Origin: an uncultured Pelagibacteraceae bacterium
GTDB lineage: Bacteria > Pseudomonadota > Alphaproteobacteria > Pelagibacterales > Pelagibacteraceae
Direction of reading: 5' to 3'
DNA: 39,210 nt
Assembly (NCBI GenBank): GCA_902624515.1
Contig: CACNYE010000005.1
Location: 1 to 39,210, forward strand
Shown here: in pieces, positions 8,501-18,028 of the stretch
Numbering within the stretch: position 1 is the stretch's first letter
How the letters are laid out: the number at the start of each line of letters is the position of its first letter
The notes under the pieces: generated by a model
Databases searched by the model: none
What the model saw: only the letters and a program-made list of their open reading frames with translations
What the model was told of the DNA's origin: nothing
Translations under genes and position numbers: made by a program

Positions 8501-8522
8501 GCAATTCAAAAGCAATTCAAAA
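8501..8522. repeat. Two perfect copies of GCAATTCAAAA
   Basis: An exact 11-bp duplication (8501-8511 and 8512-8522), located 8 bases after the neighbouring TCCTTCATCAC repeats and with the same period but an unrelated sequence. It lies between the endonuclease stop and the outer terminator. It may be a replication-slippage product or a protein site; nothing in the sequence decides. Confidence 0.85.
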
Positions 8523-8560
8523 GATGATTTTTGGAATCAAAATTTATGAATATTATTTGA

Positions 8561-9574
8561 TTAATCCTTATAACCTCTCGATTGAAAAAGTTCTTCAATT
8601 TTTGTTTTATTGCCAATCATTGGAAATTCTTCATTTAAGTTTTTAATTATATTATTCAAAAGATTAATCTTAAGATTTTCGTTTTTAGTGATTACTTTCA
8701 ATATATCATATAAGTCACTCTCAACTAAAAGATCAACTGACTTTCCACTTAATTTTTTGATTTCAACTTTATAGTCAAAATCTACATCACGACAAATGAT
8801 AATAATTTTTTCAGAGTTTTGTTTTTCTATAATTTTCTTGAATGTTTCTTTATCTAAAATTAGGTGTTTAACTTGTATTAACCATCCAAAATTTGACCAT
8901 AAATCTATACCTCCGTCTGCTGCATTTGCAACACCTGCTCTAAACACTTTTGATGATATCTCTTTTTTGGTATTGAAATTAAGAAAAGAATTTGAATATT
9001 TTTTATATTTTTTGTTTATATCATTTGAATTTACATCAAGTTTTATTTTTAATTCGATATCATTAAATAATTCAGTTAATATTGAATAAACTATAACTTC
9101 ATAAATTTTATCTATACTTCTTCGTAGATCATTATCATTTCTTGCAGTATTAAGAAGTTCACTTAAATCAAATTTATCTTTATCTTTACATAAACTTATA
9201 ATTTTTTCTAAATTTTTAAATTTTGAGGAAATTAATTCATAAATATATTTTTCGACAATTCCATTTTGTTTATTAAGTTTACCTAATTCAAATAAGACAG
9301 AGGGTGGAATTGCATTTTCTTCAAAAATATTGTCTTGAAATTTTTGAGATGAAGTTGACACACTGCCTACTAATTTTTTAGTAATTTCGTCCCTCCATTT
9401 TTTTGAAATATTTCTAAATGTCTCAACTTCGTTTAAGTTTAAATTATTTTCAGTTCTATGGTGATATAAAATTTCTGCAATTTGTATGGGTTTATAAAAA
9501 TGTAATCTACTTTTTTTTATTAATTTATTTAATTGGATTATTGATTTATTCTTTTCAGGAACTTTATTTCGCAT
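8561..9574 (-). CDS. Probable type II restriction endonuclease, perhaps HaeII-like
   Basis: 337 residues from ATG 9574; a TTG one codon upstream is possible. It follows the methyltransferase gene directly, overlapping it by 11 bases, which is the usual layout of a type II pair. A candidate PD-(D/E)xK nuclease core is DGGIDLW with Asp221/Asp225 (numbered from the TTG), then a strand IQVKHL with Gln235 and Lys237, so the acidic residue of the ExK half is replaced by Gln, as in Mrr-like nucleases. The N-terminal half is helical and charged. The DGGIDLW-x-NFG-IQVKHL arrangement reminds me of the HaeII endonuclease family (site RGCGCY), but this is from memory. Composition is as A/T-rich as the host genes, so transfer, if any, was from a similar genome or is old. 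Confidence 0.78.
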   Translation of the reverse strand: MRNKVPEKNKSIIQLNKLIKKSRLHFYKPIQIAEILYHHRTENNLNLNEVETFRNISKKWRDEITKKLVGSVSTSSQKFQDNIFEENAIPPSVLFELGKLNKQNGIVEKYIYELISSKFKNLEKIISLCKDKDKFDLSELLNTARNDNDLRRSIDKIYEVIVYSILTELFNDIELKIKLDVNSNDINKKYKKYSNSFLNFNTKKEISSKVFRAGVANAADGGIDLWSNFGWLIQVKHLILDKETFKKIIEKQNSEKIIIICRDVDFDYKVEIKKLSGKSVDLLVESDLYDILKVITKNENLKINLLNNIIKNLNEEFPMIGNKTKIEELFQSRGYKD

Positions 9575-10502
9575 CAAGGCATTCTAGCATCTTTTCAGCA
9601 ATTTTTTCAATTACTGGAATAGATACAGAATTACCTGCAAGTTTTCGAATTTGAGTATAAGGTATATCTAACTTATATTTTTCTGGAAAACCTTGTAATC
9701 TTAACATTTCTCTCCCTGTTAATCTTCTCAATCCATCGACAATTAAGTAGTTATAACTACCTCCTGCTCTTAAAGCGCAAGAATAATTTAATGAAGATAA
9801 GTTTCCCCCAATATTTTCATGAACAATTTTTCTTTCATTAAATAAAGTATAATTTTTTTTCTTTTGGTTTTTCTTTTTTCTTTTTTCTAAAATTTTTTTC
9901 GATAAATAATAACTTTTATCTACATCATCATTTTTATCTAAAATTTTATCTAAACTCTTAAATATTCTATTTCCTTCAGGAAATTCAAAATTTGTCTTTT
10001 TTTTAAAACCCACAATGTAGGTTCTTTCTCTCTTTTGTGGTAAACCAAAATTTAGAGTATTTAATACTTTATAATGAATTTTATAATCTAAATTACGTAA
10101 TTTATTTTTAATAACAGCAAATGTTTTCCCGTTATCATGAGTTTTTAATCTTTTGACATTCTCCAATAAAAATGCTCTTGGTTTTTTTTCTTTAAGAATT
10201 TTTTCAATATTAAAAAATAAAGTTCCCCTGGTATCTGCAAAACCCAGTCCTTTTCCAGCAATACTAAATGCCTGACAAGGAAAACCAGCGAGCAAAATAT
10301 CATGTTTGGGAATATCCTTGATTTTTACCTTGTTAATATCTCCGTGAGGTTTTTCACCAAAATTCTTTTCATAAACTTTTTGAGCATATTTATCATTATC
10401 GCTACTAAAAATGGTTTTACATCCATATTTTTCGAAACCTAGTCTTAAACCTCCGAGACCACAGAATAAGTCTATTAAATTATATTTATTTTTTTTTACC
10501 AT
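9564..10502 (-). CDS. DNA (cytosine-5-)-methyltransferase of the R-M system
   Basis: 312 residues with the m5C methyltransferase motifs in order: motif I DLFCGLGG (11-18), catalytic motif IV GFPCQAFS with Cys76, motif VI ENV (114-116), motif VIII QKRER (156-160), a target-recognition region (~165-270, very Lys-rich around EKRKKKNQKKK), motif IX RRLTGREMLRLQGFP and motif X AGNSVSIPV. It methylates C5 of cytosine in DNA and protects host sites from the adjacent nuclease. It is transcribed first, so protection precedes cutting. The start ATG 10502 lacks a Shine-Dalgarno sequence. No controller (C-protein) gene is present. The recognition site cannot be read from sequence. Confidence 0.96.
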   Translation of the reverse strand: MVKKNKYNLIDLFCGLGGLRLGFEKYGCKTIFSSDNDKYAQKVYEKNFGEKPHGDINKVKIKDIPKHDILLAGFPCQAFSIAGKGLGFADTRGTLFFNIEKILKEKKPRAFLLENVKRLKTHDNGKTFAVIKNKLRNLDYKIHYKVLNTLNFGLPQKRERTYIVGFKKKTNFEFPEGNRIFKSLDKILDKNDDVDKSYYLSKKILEKRKKKNQKKKNYTLFNERKIVHENIGGNLSSLNYSCALRAGGSYNYLIVDGLRRLTGREMLRLQGFPEKYKLDIPYTQIRKLAGNSVSIPVIEKIAEKMLECLDAK

Positions 10503-10546
10503 TAAATATTCGTTATACTTTCAAATGAGACTATAACACTACCAAA

Positions 10547-10579
10547 TCCTTCATCATTCCTTCATCACTCCTTCATCAC
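10547..10579. repeat. Three tandem copies of TCCTTCATCAY, upstream of the methyltransferase
   Basis: Units at 10547-10557 (ending T), 10558-10568 and 10569-10579 (ending C), 11 bp each with no spacer. On the gene strand they read as repeated GTGATGAAGGA between the groEL terminator and the methyltransferase start (45-77 bases upstream of ATG). This is where the R-M promoter should be, so they could be operator sites, but each unit also contains an AAGGA ribosome-site-like core. The same unit recurs at the far end of the cassette. Confidence 0.9.
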
Positions 10580-10599
10580 TAACGATTTTTGTATAGATA

Positions 10600-12330
<1,731 letters not shown>

Positions 12331-12339
12331 TTAATTAAA

Positions 12340-12630
12340 TTACTTACTCGAAATTCCCATAATGTCAGACTCTTTCATTATGCTATATTCCTTGCCATCA
12401 ATTTTAACTTCTGTTCCTGACCATTTGCCAAAAAGAACTTTGTCGCCAACTTTAACATCCATTGGAACTATTTTTCCATCTTCTGTTTTCGCACCACCAC
12501 CTACAGCAACTACTTTGCCCTCTTGAGGTTTTTCTTGAGCTGTATCTGGTATAATTATTCCACCTGCAGTTTTTTCACTGCTATCTAAAACTTCTATAAG
12601 AACACGATCGTGTAATGGTCTAAATTTCAT
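12340..12630 (-). CDS. groES: Co-chaperonin GroES (Cpn10)
   Basis: 96 residues, normal length: [13 protein letters not shown] start, the mobile-loop region [14 protein letters not shown] (about 17-30) and the [19 protein letters not shown] core. It forms the heptameric lid of GroEL. It is the first gene of the operon and has a strong ribosome site (AAAGGAG, 12636-12642) behind a heat-shock-type promoter. Confidence 0.99.
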   Translation of the reverse strand: MKFRPLHDRVLIEVLDSSEKTAGGIIIPDTAQEKPQEGKVVAVGGGAKTEDGKIVPMDVKVGDKVLFGKWSGTEVKIDGKEYSIMKESDIMGISSK

Positions 12631-12635
12631 AAATT

Positions 12636-12642
12636 CTCCTTT
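12636..12642 (-). promoter_or_regulatory. groES: Strong Shine-Dalgarno site of groES
   Basis: AAAGGAG ends 5 bases before the groES ATG on the minus strand. A matching AGGAG precedes groEL (12326-12330). Such full Shine-Dalgarno sequences are rare in this window. Confidence 0.85.
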
Positions 12643-12655
12643 ATAAATATGAGCT

Positions 12656-12685
12656 TCATATAGAGATTGGCCATACTATTTCAAG
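12656..12685 (-). promoter_or_regulatory. Sigma-32 (RpoH)-type heat-shock promoter of groES-groEL
   Basis: On the minus strand CTTGAAA (12679-12685) is followed after 15 bases by CTATATGA (12656-12663), 25 bases upstream of the groES ATG. This resembles RpoH promoters (CTTGAA, then C-C/T-TAT-T). No CIRCE inverted repeat (TTAGCACTC-N9-GAGTGCTAA) is present, so HrcA control is not indicated. The match is by eye and the -10 half is A/T-rich. Confidence 0.6.
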
Positions 12686-12754
12686 ATATAGATGAAAATA
12701 AGTTCTTTAAAAAATATAGGAATTTAGGGATTTTTTGGTTTATAGATTATTTTG

Positions 12755-13573
12755 ATGACTAAAAATTTAGATAAAATTGGACTTAATTCAATAGCGGACG
12801 ACTATCAGCTTTTTTACATCGATTTGTGGGGGGTTGTTCATAATGGTGTTAACTTACATGATGAGGCAATCAATGTTTTAAAACAAATTTCAATTAAAAA
12901 TAAGGATTATATTCTTCTAACAAATGCACCAAGACCAAATAGTTCTGTAAAAAAATTTTTAGAGAAAATGGGTATGGAAAAAGAAATGAGAGACCACGTT
13001 TTTACTTCAGGAGAAGCAGCATTAAATTACTTAAAAAAAAACTTTTTAAATAAATCTTTTTTTCATGTCGGTCCACCAAGAGATTTTGACTTGTTCAAAG
13101 ATTTTGAAGAAAATAAATTATCCGATATTCAAAAAAGTGAGTATATTTTGTGTACTGGATTATTTGATGATCACGATAAAAACTTAGTTTTTTACAAAGA
13201 TTTATTTGAAAAACATTTAAAAAAGAAAATGATCTGTACTAACCCAGATCTTATTGTTGATAGAGGGGGTGTAAGAGAACTTTGCGCTGGGTCTGTTGCC
13301 ATGGTTTTTGAAAAAATGGGTGGAGAAGTTGTGTATTTTGGTAAACCTTATCCGGAGGTTTATAATCAATCAATTGATAATAAAAATAAGAAAATTCTTT
13401 CAATAGGTGATAATTTAAATACTGATATTAAGGGAGCAAATTTGTTAAATTATGACTCATTAATTATTTCAAATGGAATTCATAAGCATGAAATCAAAGA
13501 AAAAGGAATTGAAAAAACAGCAAAATCTTATGAAACAATTTGTAATTTTATTCAATCAGAACTTAAATGGTAA
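12755..13573 (+). CDS. HAD-superfamily class IIA phosphatase (NagD-like)
   Basis: 272 residues from ATG 12755; a TTG one codon earlier is in frame. HAD motif I appears as FYIDLWGVVHNG (Asp23), modified from DxDGT as in the TIGR01459-like alphaproteobacterial group. Motif II is ILLTNAPRP, and motif III/IV is FGKPYPEVY with SIGDNLNTDIKGAN near the C-terminus. Class IIA members are magnesium-dependent phosphatases of small phosphorylated metabolites. It is divergent from groES and overlaps ribF by 7 bases. Co-transcription with ribF raises a flavin-phosphate substrate as a possibility, but that is only inference. Confidence 0.85.
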   Translation: MTKNLDKIGLNSIADDYQLFYIDLWGVVHNGVNLHDEAINVLKQISIKNKDYILLTNAPRPNSSVKKFLEKMGMEKEMRDHVFTSGEAALNYLKKNFLNKSFFHVGPPRDFDLFKDFEENKLSDIQKSEYILCTGLFDDHDKNLVFYKDLFEKHLKKKMICTNPDLIVDRGGVRELCAGSVAMVFEKMGGEVVYFGKPYPEVYNQSIDNKNKKILSIGDNLNTDIKGANLLNYDSLIISNGIHKHEIKEKGIEKTAKSYETICNFIQSELKW

Positions 13574-14499
13574 AATCAGTAAAAATATATAATAATTTTA
13601 ATATCAAATCTAACCACAAAAACTCAATTTTATTGATAGGTAATTTTGACGGATTACACTTGGGTCATCAGAAATTATTTAATCTAGCTCAAAATTTTAA
13701 GAAAAAATATTCTTTAAAAATTGGAGTTATGACTTTTGAACCGATGCCAAAAATGTTTTTTAATAAAAATTTGAAAAATTTTAGAATTTCAAATCAAAAA
13801 CAAAAAATAGATTTATTAAAAAAATTTGATGTAGATTTTGTAATAGTAAAAAAATTTGACAAAAAATTTTCAAAAACAAAGTCAATTAATTTTATGAAAG
13901 ATATATTAAGCAATAGATTAGGAGCTAAATTTATATTCGTTAGCAATAATTTTAGATTTGGAAATAAAAGAGAAGGGAATGTAAAACAATTAATTCAGTA
14001 TCAAACTTTATATAATTATGAAATAATTAAGCCTAAGCCATTATATAAAAATAAAAAGATAATATCTTCAACTTTAATACGTAAATATTTAGAAAATGGG
14101 AAATTAGAAAAAGCAAATAAATTTTTAGATAGAGAATGGTCTATTGAAGGCAGAGTAATAAAAGGAAGACAATTAGGAAAAAAAATTGGATTTCCAACAG
14201 CAAATATTGATATAAAAAGTTACATAGTCGCTAAGCCAGGGGTTTATGCTATTAAAGTAAAAAAAGAAAATACTACAAAATTTATAAAAGGAATAGCAAA
14301 CTTAGGATATAGGCCTACTTTTAATCAAAAAAAAATATTATTAGAAGCTCATCTATTTAACTTTTCTGAAAATTTATATAATAAGTATTTAACAGTAAAT
14401 TTTTTAAAATTTATAAGAAAAGAAAAAAAATTCAAAAATATTGGCCAATTAAAAAAACAGATAAAAATAGACTTACAAAAAGCAAGAAAAATAAAATGA
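13567..14499 (+). CDS. ribF: Bifunctional riboflavin kinase / FAD synthetase RibF
   Basis: 310 residues, typical for the bifunctional enzyme. The N-terminal FAD synthetase domain carries the nucleotidyltransferase motif GNFDGLHLGH (25-34) and the SSTLIRKYL segment before the linker. The C-terminal riboflavin kinase domain starts near residue 195 with RVIKGRQLGKKIGFPTAN (GFPTAN 208-213) and continues through GIANLGYRPTF. It converts riboflavin to FMN and then FAD. The 5' end overlaps the HAD phosphatase gene and the 3' end overlaps ileS as ATGA, the ribF-ileS-lspA order common in proteobacteria. Confidence 0.96.
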   Translation: MVKSVKIYNNFNIKSNHKNSILLIGNFDGLHLGHQKLFNLAQNFKKKYSLKIGVMTFEPMPKMFFNKNLKNFRISNQKQKIDLLKKFDVDFVIVKKFDKKFSKTKSINFMKDILSNRLGAKFIFVSNNFRFGNKREGNVKQLIQYQTLYNYEIIKPKPLYKNKKIISSTLIRKYLENGKLEKANKFLDREWSIEGRVIKGRQLGKKIGFPTANIDIKSYIVAKPGVYAIKVKKENTTKFIKGIANLGYRPTFNQKKILLEAHLFNFSENLYNKYLTVNFLKFIRKEKKFKNIGQLKKQIKIDLQKARKIK

Positions 14500-17219
14500 A
14501 CAAATTTCAAATCAATTTACCAAAAACTGCTTTCTCGATGAAAGCAAATTTACCTGTTAGAGAGCCTGAATTTTTAAAATTTTGGGATGAAATAAATCTT
14601 TACAAGGAATTAAGAAATTCTAGAAAAGGTAAAGAGAAGTTTGTTCTTCACGACGGCCCTCCGTATGCGAATGGGAATATACATATGGGAACGGCACTTA
14701 ATAAAATTTTAAAAGATATAATTGTTAAATTTCACCAAATGGACGGCAAAGATTCTGTTTATGTTCCTGGATGGGACTGTCACGGTTTACCAATAGAATG
14801 GAAAATTGAAGAGCAATACAAAAAAAATAAAAAAAATAAAAATGAAGTCCCTATAGTTGAATTTAGAAAAGAATGTAGAACTTTTGCAGAAAAATGGATC
14901 GAGGTTCACAAAGATCAATTTAAAAGACTGGGTGTCATAGGAGATTGGGAGAATTATTATTCAACAATGAGTTACGATGCAGAAGCTCAGATTGTAAGAG
15001 AGCTTGGAAAATTTTTGAAAGAAGGCAGTTTATATAGAGGTTTCAAGCCAGTATTATGGTCAACTGTAGAAAAAACAGCTTTAGCAGATGCAGAAGTTGA
15101 ATATCAAGATCATAAATCAGATACTATTTATGTCTCGTTTCAAGTAAAAAAAACAAAAGTTGAAGAATTAAAAGATAGTGAAATTGTCATTTGGACTACT
15201 ACTCCATGGACTATTCCTGCCAATAAGGCTTTGGCTTACAATGAGGGATTAGATTATTTATTAATTAAAATTTTTGATGATGGAGATTTTAAAAACAAGA
15301 AGATTGTTATTGCGGAAGCTTTATTAGAGTCAGTAAAAAAAGATTGCAAAATTGAAAGTCATGAAATTTTAAAAAAAATTAAAGGAAAAGAACTAAAAGA
15401 TACGGTTTGCAAACACCCTTTTTTTGATTTGGGTTATGATCATGATATACCATTACTAGAAGCTCGTTTTGTAACCACAGAACAAGGAACAGGAATTGTA
15501 CACTGTGCTCCAAGTCATGGCCCTGATGATTTCAACTTATGTTTAAATAATGGGATTAAAGCGATTGAAACTGTGGATGGAGATGGCAAATATACAAAGA
15601 ATGTGGCTTTATTTGATGGAATTCATATTTTTAAAGCTAACCCTCTAATAATAGAAAAACTAAAAGAACAAAAAAAACTTTTAGCTAATGGTGAGCTTAT
15701 CCATTCTTATCCACACTCTTGGCGATCAAAAGCACCTTTAGTTCATAGAGCAACACCTCAGTGGTTTATTTCAATGGAAAGTCATAAACTTAGAACTAAA
15801 GCATTGAAGGCTATAGATGATACAATTTTTTATCCAAGTAAAGGCAAAGAAAGATTAAAATCAATGATTGAAAGTAGACCTGATTGGTGTGTATCTAGAC
15901 AAAGAGTATGGGGAGTTCCACTTCCCATTTTCGTAAATAAAAAAGATGGTAAAATTCTTGTAGATGATGAGGTATTTGAAAATATAGCTCAAATTTATGA
16001 AAAGGAAGGATCAGATTGCTGGTTTTCCGATGATCCCCAAAAATTCTTAGGAAATAAATATAAAACAGAAGATTATGATAAATTAAGTGATATTGTTGAA
16101 GTATGGTTTGATAGTGGTTCGACACACTCTTTTGTTTTAGAAAAAAGAAATGATTTAAAATGGCCAGCATCCATGTATCTTGAAGGATCAGATCAACACA
16201 GAGGTTGGTTTCATTCATCACTATTACAGTCTTGTGGGACAAGAGGTAAAGCACCATTCGAGTCTATTTTATCTCATGGATTTGTAGTTGATGGCAAAGG
16301 TTTAAAAATGTCTAAGTCACTTGGAAATGTAATTGCTCCGGAAGATATTTTAAAGAAATATGGAGCAGATATTTTGAGAATTTGGGTAGCGTCATCTAAT
16401 TATGCAGAGGATTTAAGAATTGATTATTCTATTTTAGATCAGCATGCAGATTCTTATAGAAAAATAAGAAATACTTTCAGATATTTATTGGGTAATTTAA
16501 ATGATAAATTTGAGGAAATTGATTTAGAAAATTTAGATTTAGAGAATTTACCTGAATTAGAAAGATTTATGTTAAATAGAGTTTTTTCTTTAAATGAAAG
16601 ATTTACAAAATATTTTAAAAATTACGATTTTCATAATTTGTACAAGGAATTATTAAATTTTTGTACAGTAGATTTGTCAGCATTCTATTTTGATATAAGA
16701 AAAGACACTCTTTATTGTGACACTTTAAATTCAGATAAAAGAAAATCATGTATTATAGTTTTAAGTATTCTATTAAATTCTTTATTAAAATGGTTTGCAC
16801 CAATACTTTCTTTTACTACTGAGGAGATATATCAATTAGTTTCTAAAAGAATTAAAAGTATTCATCTTGAAAAATTTCAAGATTACCCAAAAAAATTTAA
16901 AGACAAGGAACTTGAGAAGAAATGGTCAGCATTAATTAAAATTAGAGATATTTGCAATATTAGCATTGAAGAAAAAAGAGCTGGTAAAGAAATTGGCTCG
17001 AGTTTAGAGGCTGAAATAAATGTTCAACTAAACAATAGTTATAAGAAAATAATTACAAATATTGATTTAGCAGAATTATGTATAACGTCTAAAGCACAAA
17101 TCACTTATGACGATAAAGTTGATATTGTTGTTAAAAGCAAAAAAGCTTTGGGCAAAAAATGTCCTGTGTGTTGGAAAATAAGTCGAGAGCCTTGTATTAG
17201 ACATTCAATAAATGCTTAA
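14496..17219 (+). CDS. ileS: Isoleucyl-tRNA synthetase
   Basis: 907 residues. Class Ia motifs: HMGT (63-66, the HIGH signature) inside PYANGNIHMGT, and KMSKS (604-608). The CP1 editing domain lies between, with TTPWTIPANKA and GTGIVHCAPSHGPDD. The anticodon-binding domain and a zinc-type tail follow. The tail is short: CPVC (Cys889, Cys892) then Cys900 and His903, so the fourth ligand may be His instead of the usual Cys. The enzyme charges tRNA-Ile and edits valine. It overlaps ribF (ATGA) and lspA (8 bases). Confidence 0.98.
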   Translation: MNKFQINLPKTAFSMKANLPVREPEFLKFWDEINLYKELRNSRKGKEKFVLHDGPPYANGNIHMGTALNKILKDIIVKFHQMDGKDSVYVPGWDCHGLPIEWKIEEQYKKNKKNKNEVPIVEFRKECRTFAEKWIEVHKDQFKRLGVIGDWENYYSTMSYDAEAQIVRELGKFLKEGSLYRGFKPVLWSTVEKTALADAEVEYQDHKSDTIYVSFQVKKTKVEELKDSEIVIWTTTPWTIPANKALAYNEGLDYLLIKIFDDGDFKNKKIVIAEALLESVKKDCKIESHEILKKIKGKELKDTVCKHPFFDLGYDHDIPLLEARFVTTEQGTGIVHCAPSHGPDDFNLCLNNGIKAIETVDGDGKYTKNVALFDGIHIFKANPLIIEKLKEQKKLLANGELIHSYPHSWRSKAPLVHRATPQWFISMESHKLRTKALKAIDDTIFYPSKGKERLKSMIESRPDWCVSRQRVWGVPLPIFVNKKDGKILVDDEVFENIAQIYEKEGSDCWFSDDPQKFLGNKYKTEDYDKLSDIVEVWFDSGSTHSFVLEKRNDLKWPASMYLEGSDQHRGWFHSSLLQSCGTRGKAPFESILSHGFVVDGKGLKMSKSLGNVIAPEDILKKYGADILRIWVASSNYAEDLRIDYSILDQHADSYRKIRNTFRYLLGNLNDKFEEIDLENLDLENLPELERFMLNRVFSLNERFTKYFKNYDFHNLYKELLNFCTVDLSAFYFDIRKDTLYCDTLNSDKRKSCIIVLSILLNSLLKWFAPILSFTTEEIYQLVSKRIKSIHLEKFQDYPKKFKDKELEKKWSALIKIRDICNISIEEKRAGKEIGSSLEAEINVQLNNSYKKIITNIDLAELCITSKAQITYDDKVDIVVKSKKALGKKCPVCWKISREPCIRHSINA

Positions 17220-17712
17220 TTTTTTTAAAAAAAATTTTTATATAAATTTCTTTATAATCATTTCAATTTTTATCTTAGATAGAATCAGCAAAATATATGT
17301 GATTAATTCTTATGATAATAATTTAGGCAATGATTTATTTAGTTCTAAATATTTAAATATTATTTTAATATGGAATGATGGAATAGCTTTTGGTCTTTTT
17401 TCTGATAATAATCAAATATTTTACAATATAATATCCTTTATCATTTTACTGATTATTATCATTTTATTTTATTTAATGATAAAGACAGAAAGTTATAAGA
17501 AGTATGTTTATATGATCATAATTGGAGGTGCGTTGGGTAACTTATTTGACAGAATTGTTTATAACTCAGTACCTGATTTTATAGACCTGCATTATCAAGG
17601 ATTTCATTGGTTTGTATTTAACGGTGCAGATATATTTATTACTATTGGTGTAATTTGCCTTATTTATGATGAAGTTTTTTTGGACAAGAATAGAAATGGT
17701 AATAATGCATAA
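17212..17712 (+). CDS. lspA: Lipoprotein signal peptidase (signal peptidase II)
   Basis: 166 residues with four hydrophobic helices. The catalytic aspartates of the family are visible: Asp113 in GNLFDR and Asp140 in FNGADIF. The conserved N-terminal D-R-x-S-K and the W-N-x-G-I-A-F-G segments are also present. This inner-membrane aspartyl protease removes signal peptides from prolipoproteins after lipidation at Cys. It overlaps ileS upstream and, unusually aptly, the gene of a predicted lipoprotein downstream. Confidence 0.96.
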   Translation: MLNFFKKNFYINFFIIISIFILDRISKIYVINSYDNNLGNDLFSSKYLNIILIWNDGIAFGLFSDNNQIFYNIISFIILLIIIILFYLMIKTESYKKYVYMIIIGGALGNLFDRIVYNSVPDFIDLHYQGFHWFVFNGADIFITIGVICLIYDEVFLDKNRNGNNA

Positions 17713-18028
17713 AAAATTTGTTTTAATAATATTGGTTTTTTTTATTTATTTAACTGGATGCCAATCTATTAAAGATGGATTAGAGGGGAATAAGAAAACC
17801 AAAAGTGCAGAAGAATTTTTGATTCAAAAAAAAAATCCTCTTGTCCTTCCACCTGACTATTCTAAATTACCTTTACCAAAAAATGTTTCTCAAGAAGAAT
17901 TAAAAGCTGAAAATGAATTTGATTTGGAAAAAATTATTAAAAAAGATTCTAAAACTGTAAAAAATAATTCTGTAGAAAAAAATAGTTCATTGGAGAAATC
18001 AGTAATTGAAAAAATTAAAGATAATTAA
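17705..18028 (+). CDS. DUF3035-like lipoprotein (possible BamF-type)
   Basis: 107 residues from ATG 17705, which overlaps the lspA end by 8 bases; ATG 17696 is an alternative. The N-terminus is a lipoprotein signal: basic start, hydrophobic run, lipobox LTGC with Cys19. Residues after it contain SAEEFLIQKKNPLVLPPDYSKLP, the hallmark of alphaproteobacterial DUF3035 proteins, some of which are associated with the outer-membrane BAM complex. The C-terminal part is charged and low in complexity. The stop overlaps the pgi start (TAATG). Confidence 0.75.
   Translation: MHKKFVLIILVFFIYLTGCQSIKDGLEGNKKTKSAEEFLIQKKNPLVLPPDYSKLPLPKNVSQEELKAENEFDLEKIIKKDSKTVKNNSVEKNSSLEKSVIEKIKDN

Larger units (their letters stand above)
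8127..8560. other. Longest gene-poor stretch: typA upstream region plus left flank of the R-M cassette
   Basis: No intact gene of normal size is seen here. From typA outward it holds about 85 bases of A/T-rich leader, a short basic reading frame broken at a T-run (8212-8327), the outer copy of the groEL terminator and 3' end (8360-8428), then about 130 bases with two different 11-bp tandem repeats (8472-8492 and 8501-8522) leading to the restriction endonuclease stop. The typA promoter must lie in 8127-8359 or be read through from further upstream; I could not pick a convincing -35/-10 pair. Confidence 0.6.

Noticed and set aside
8472..10579. CRISPR array from the short repeats
   Set aside because: Units are 11 bp, directly adjacent with no spacers, and no cas genes are present.
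12631..12754. CIRCE element in front of groES
   Set aside because: No TTAGCACTC / GAGTGCTAA inverted repeat on either strand.
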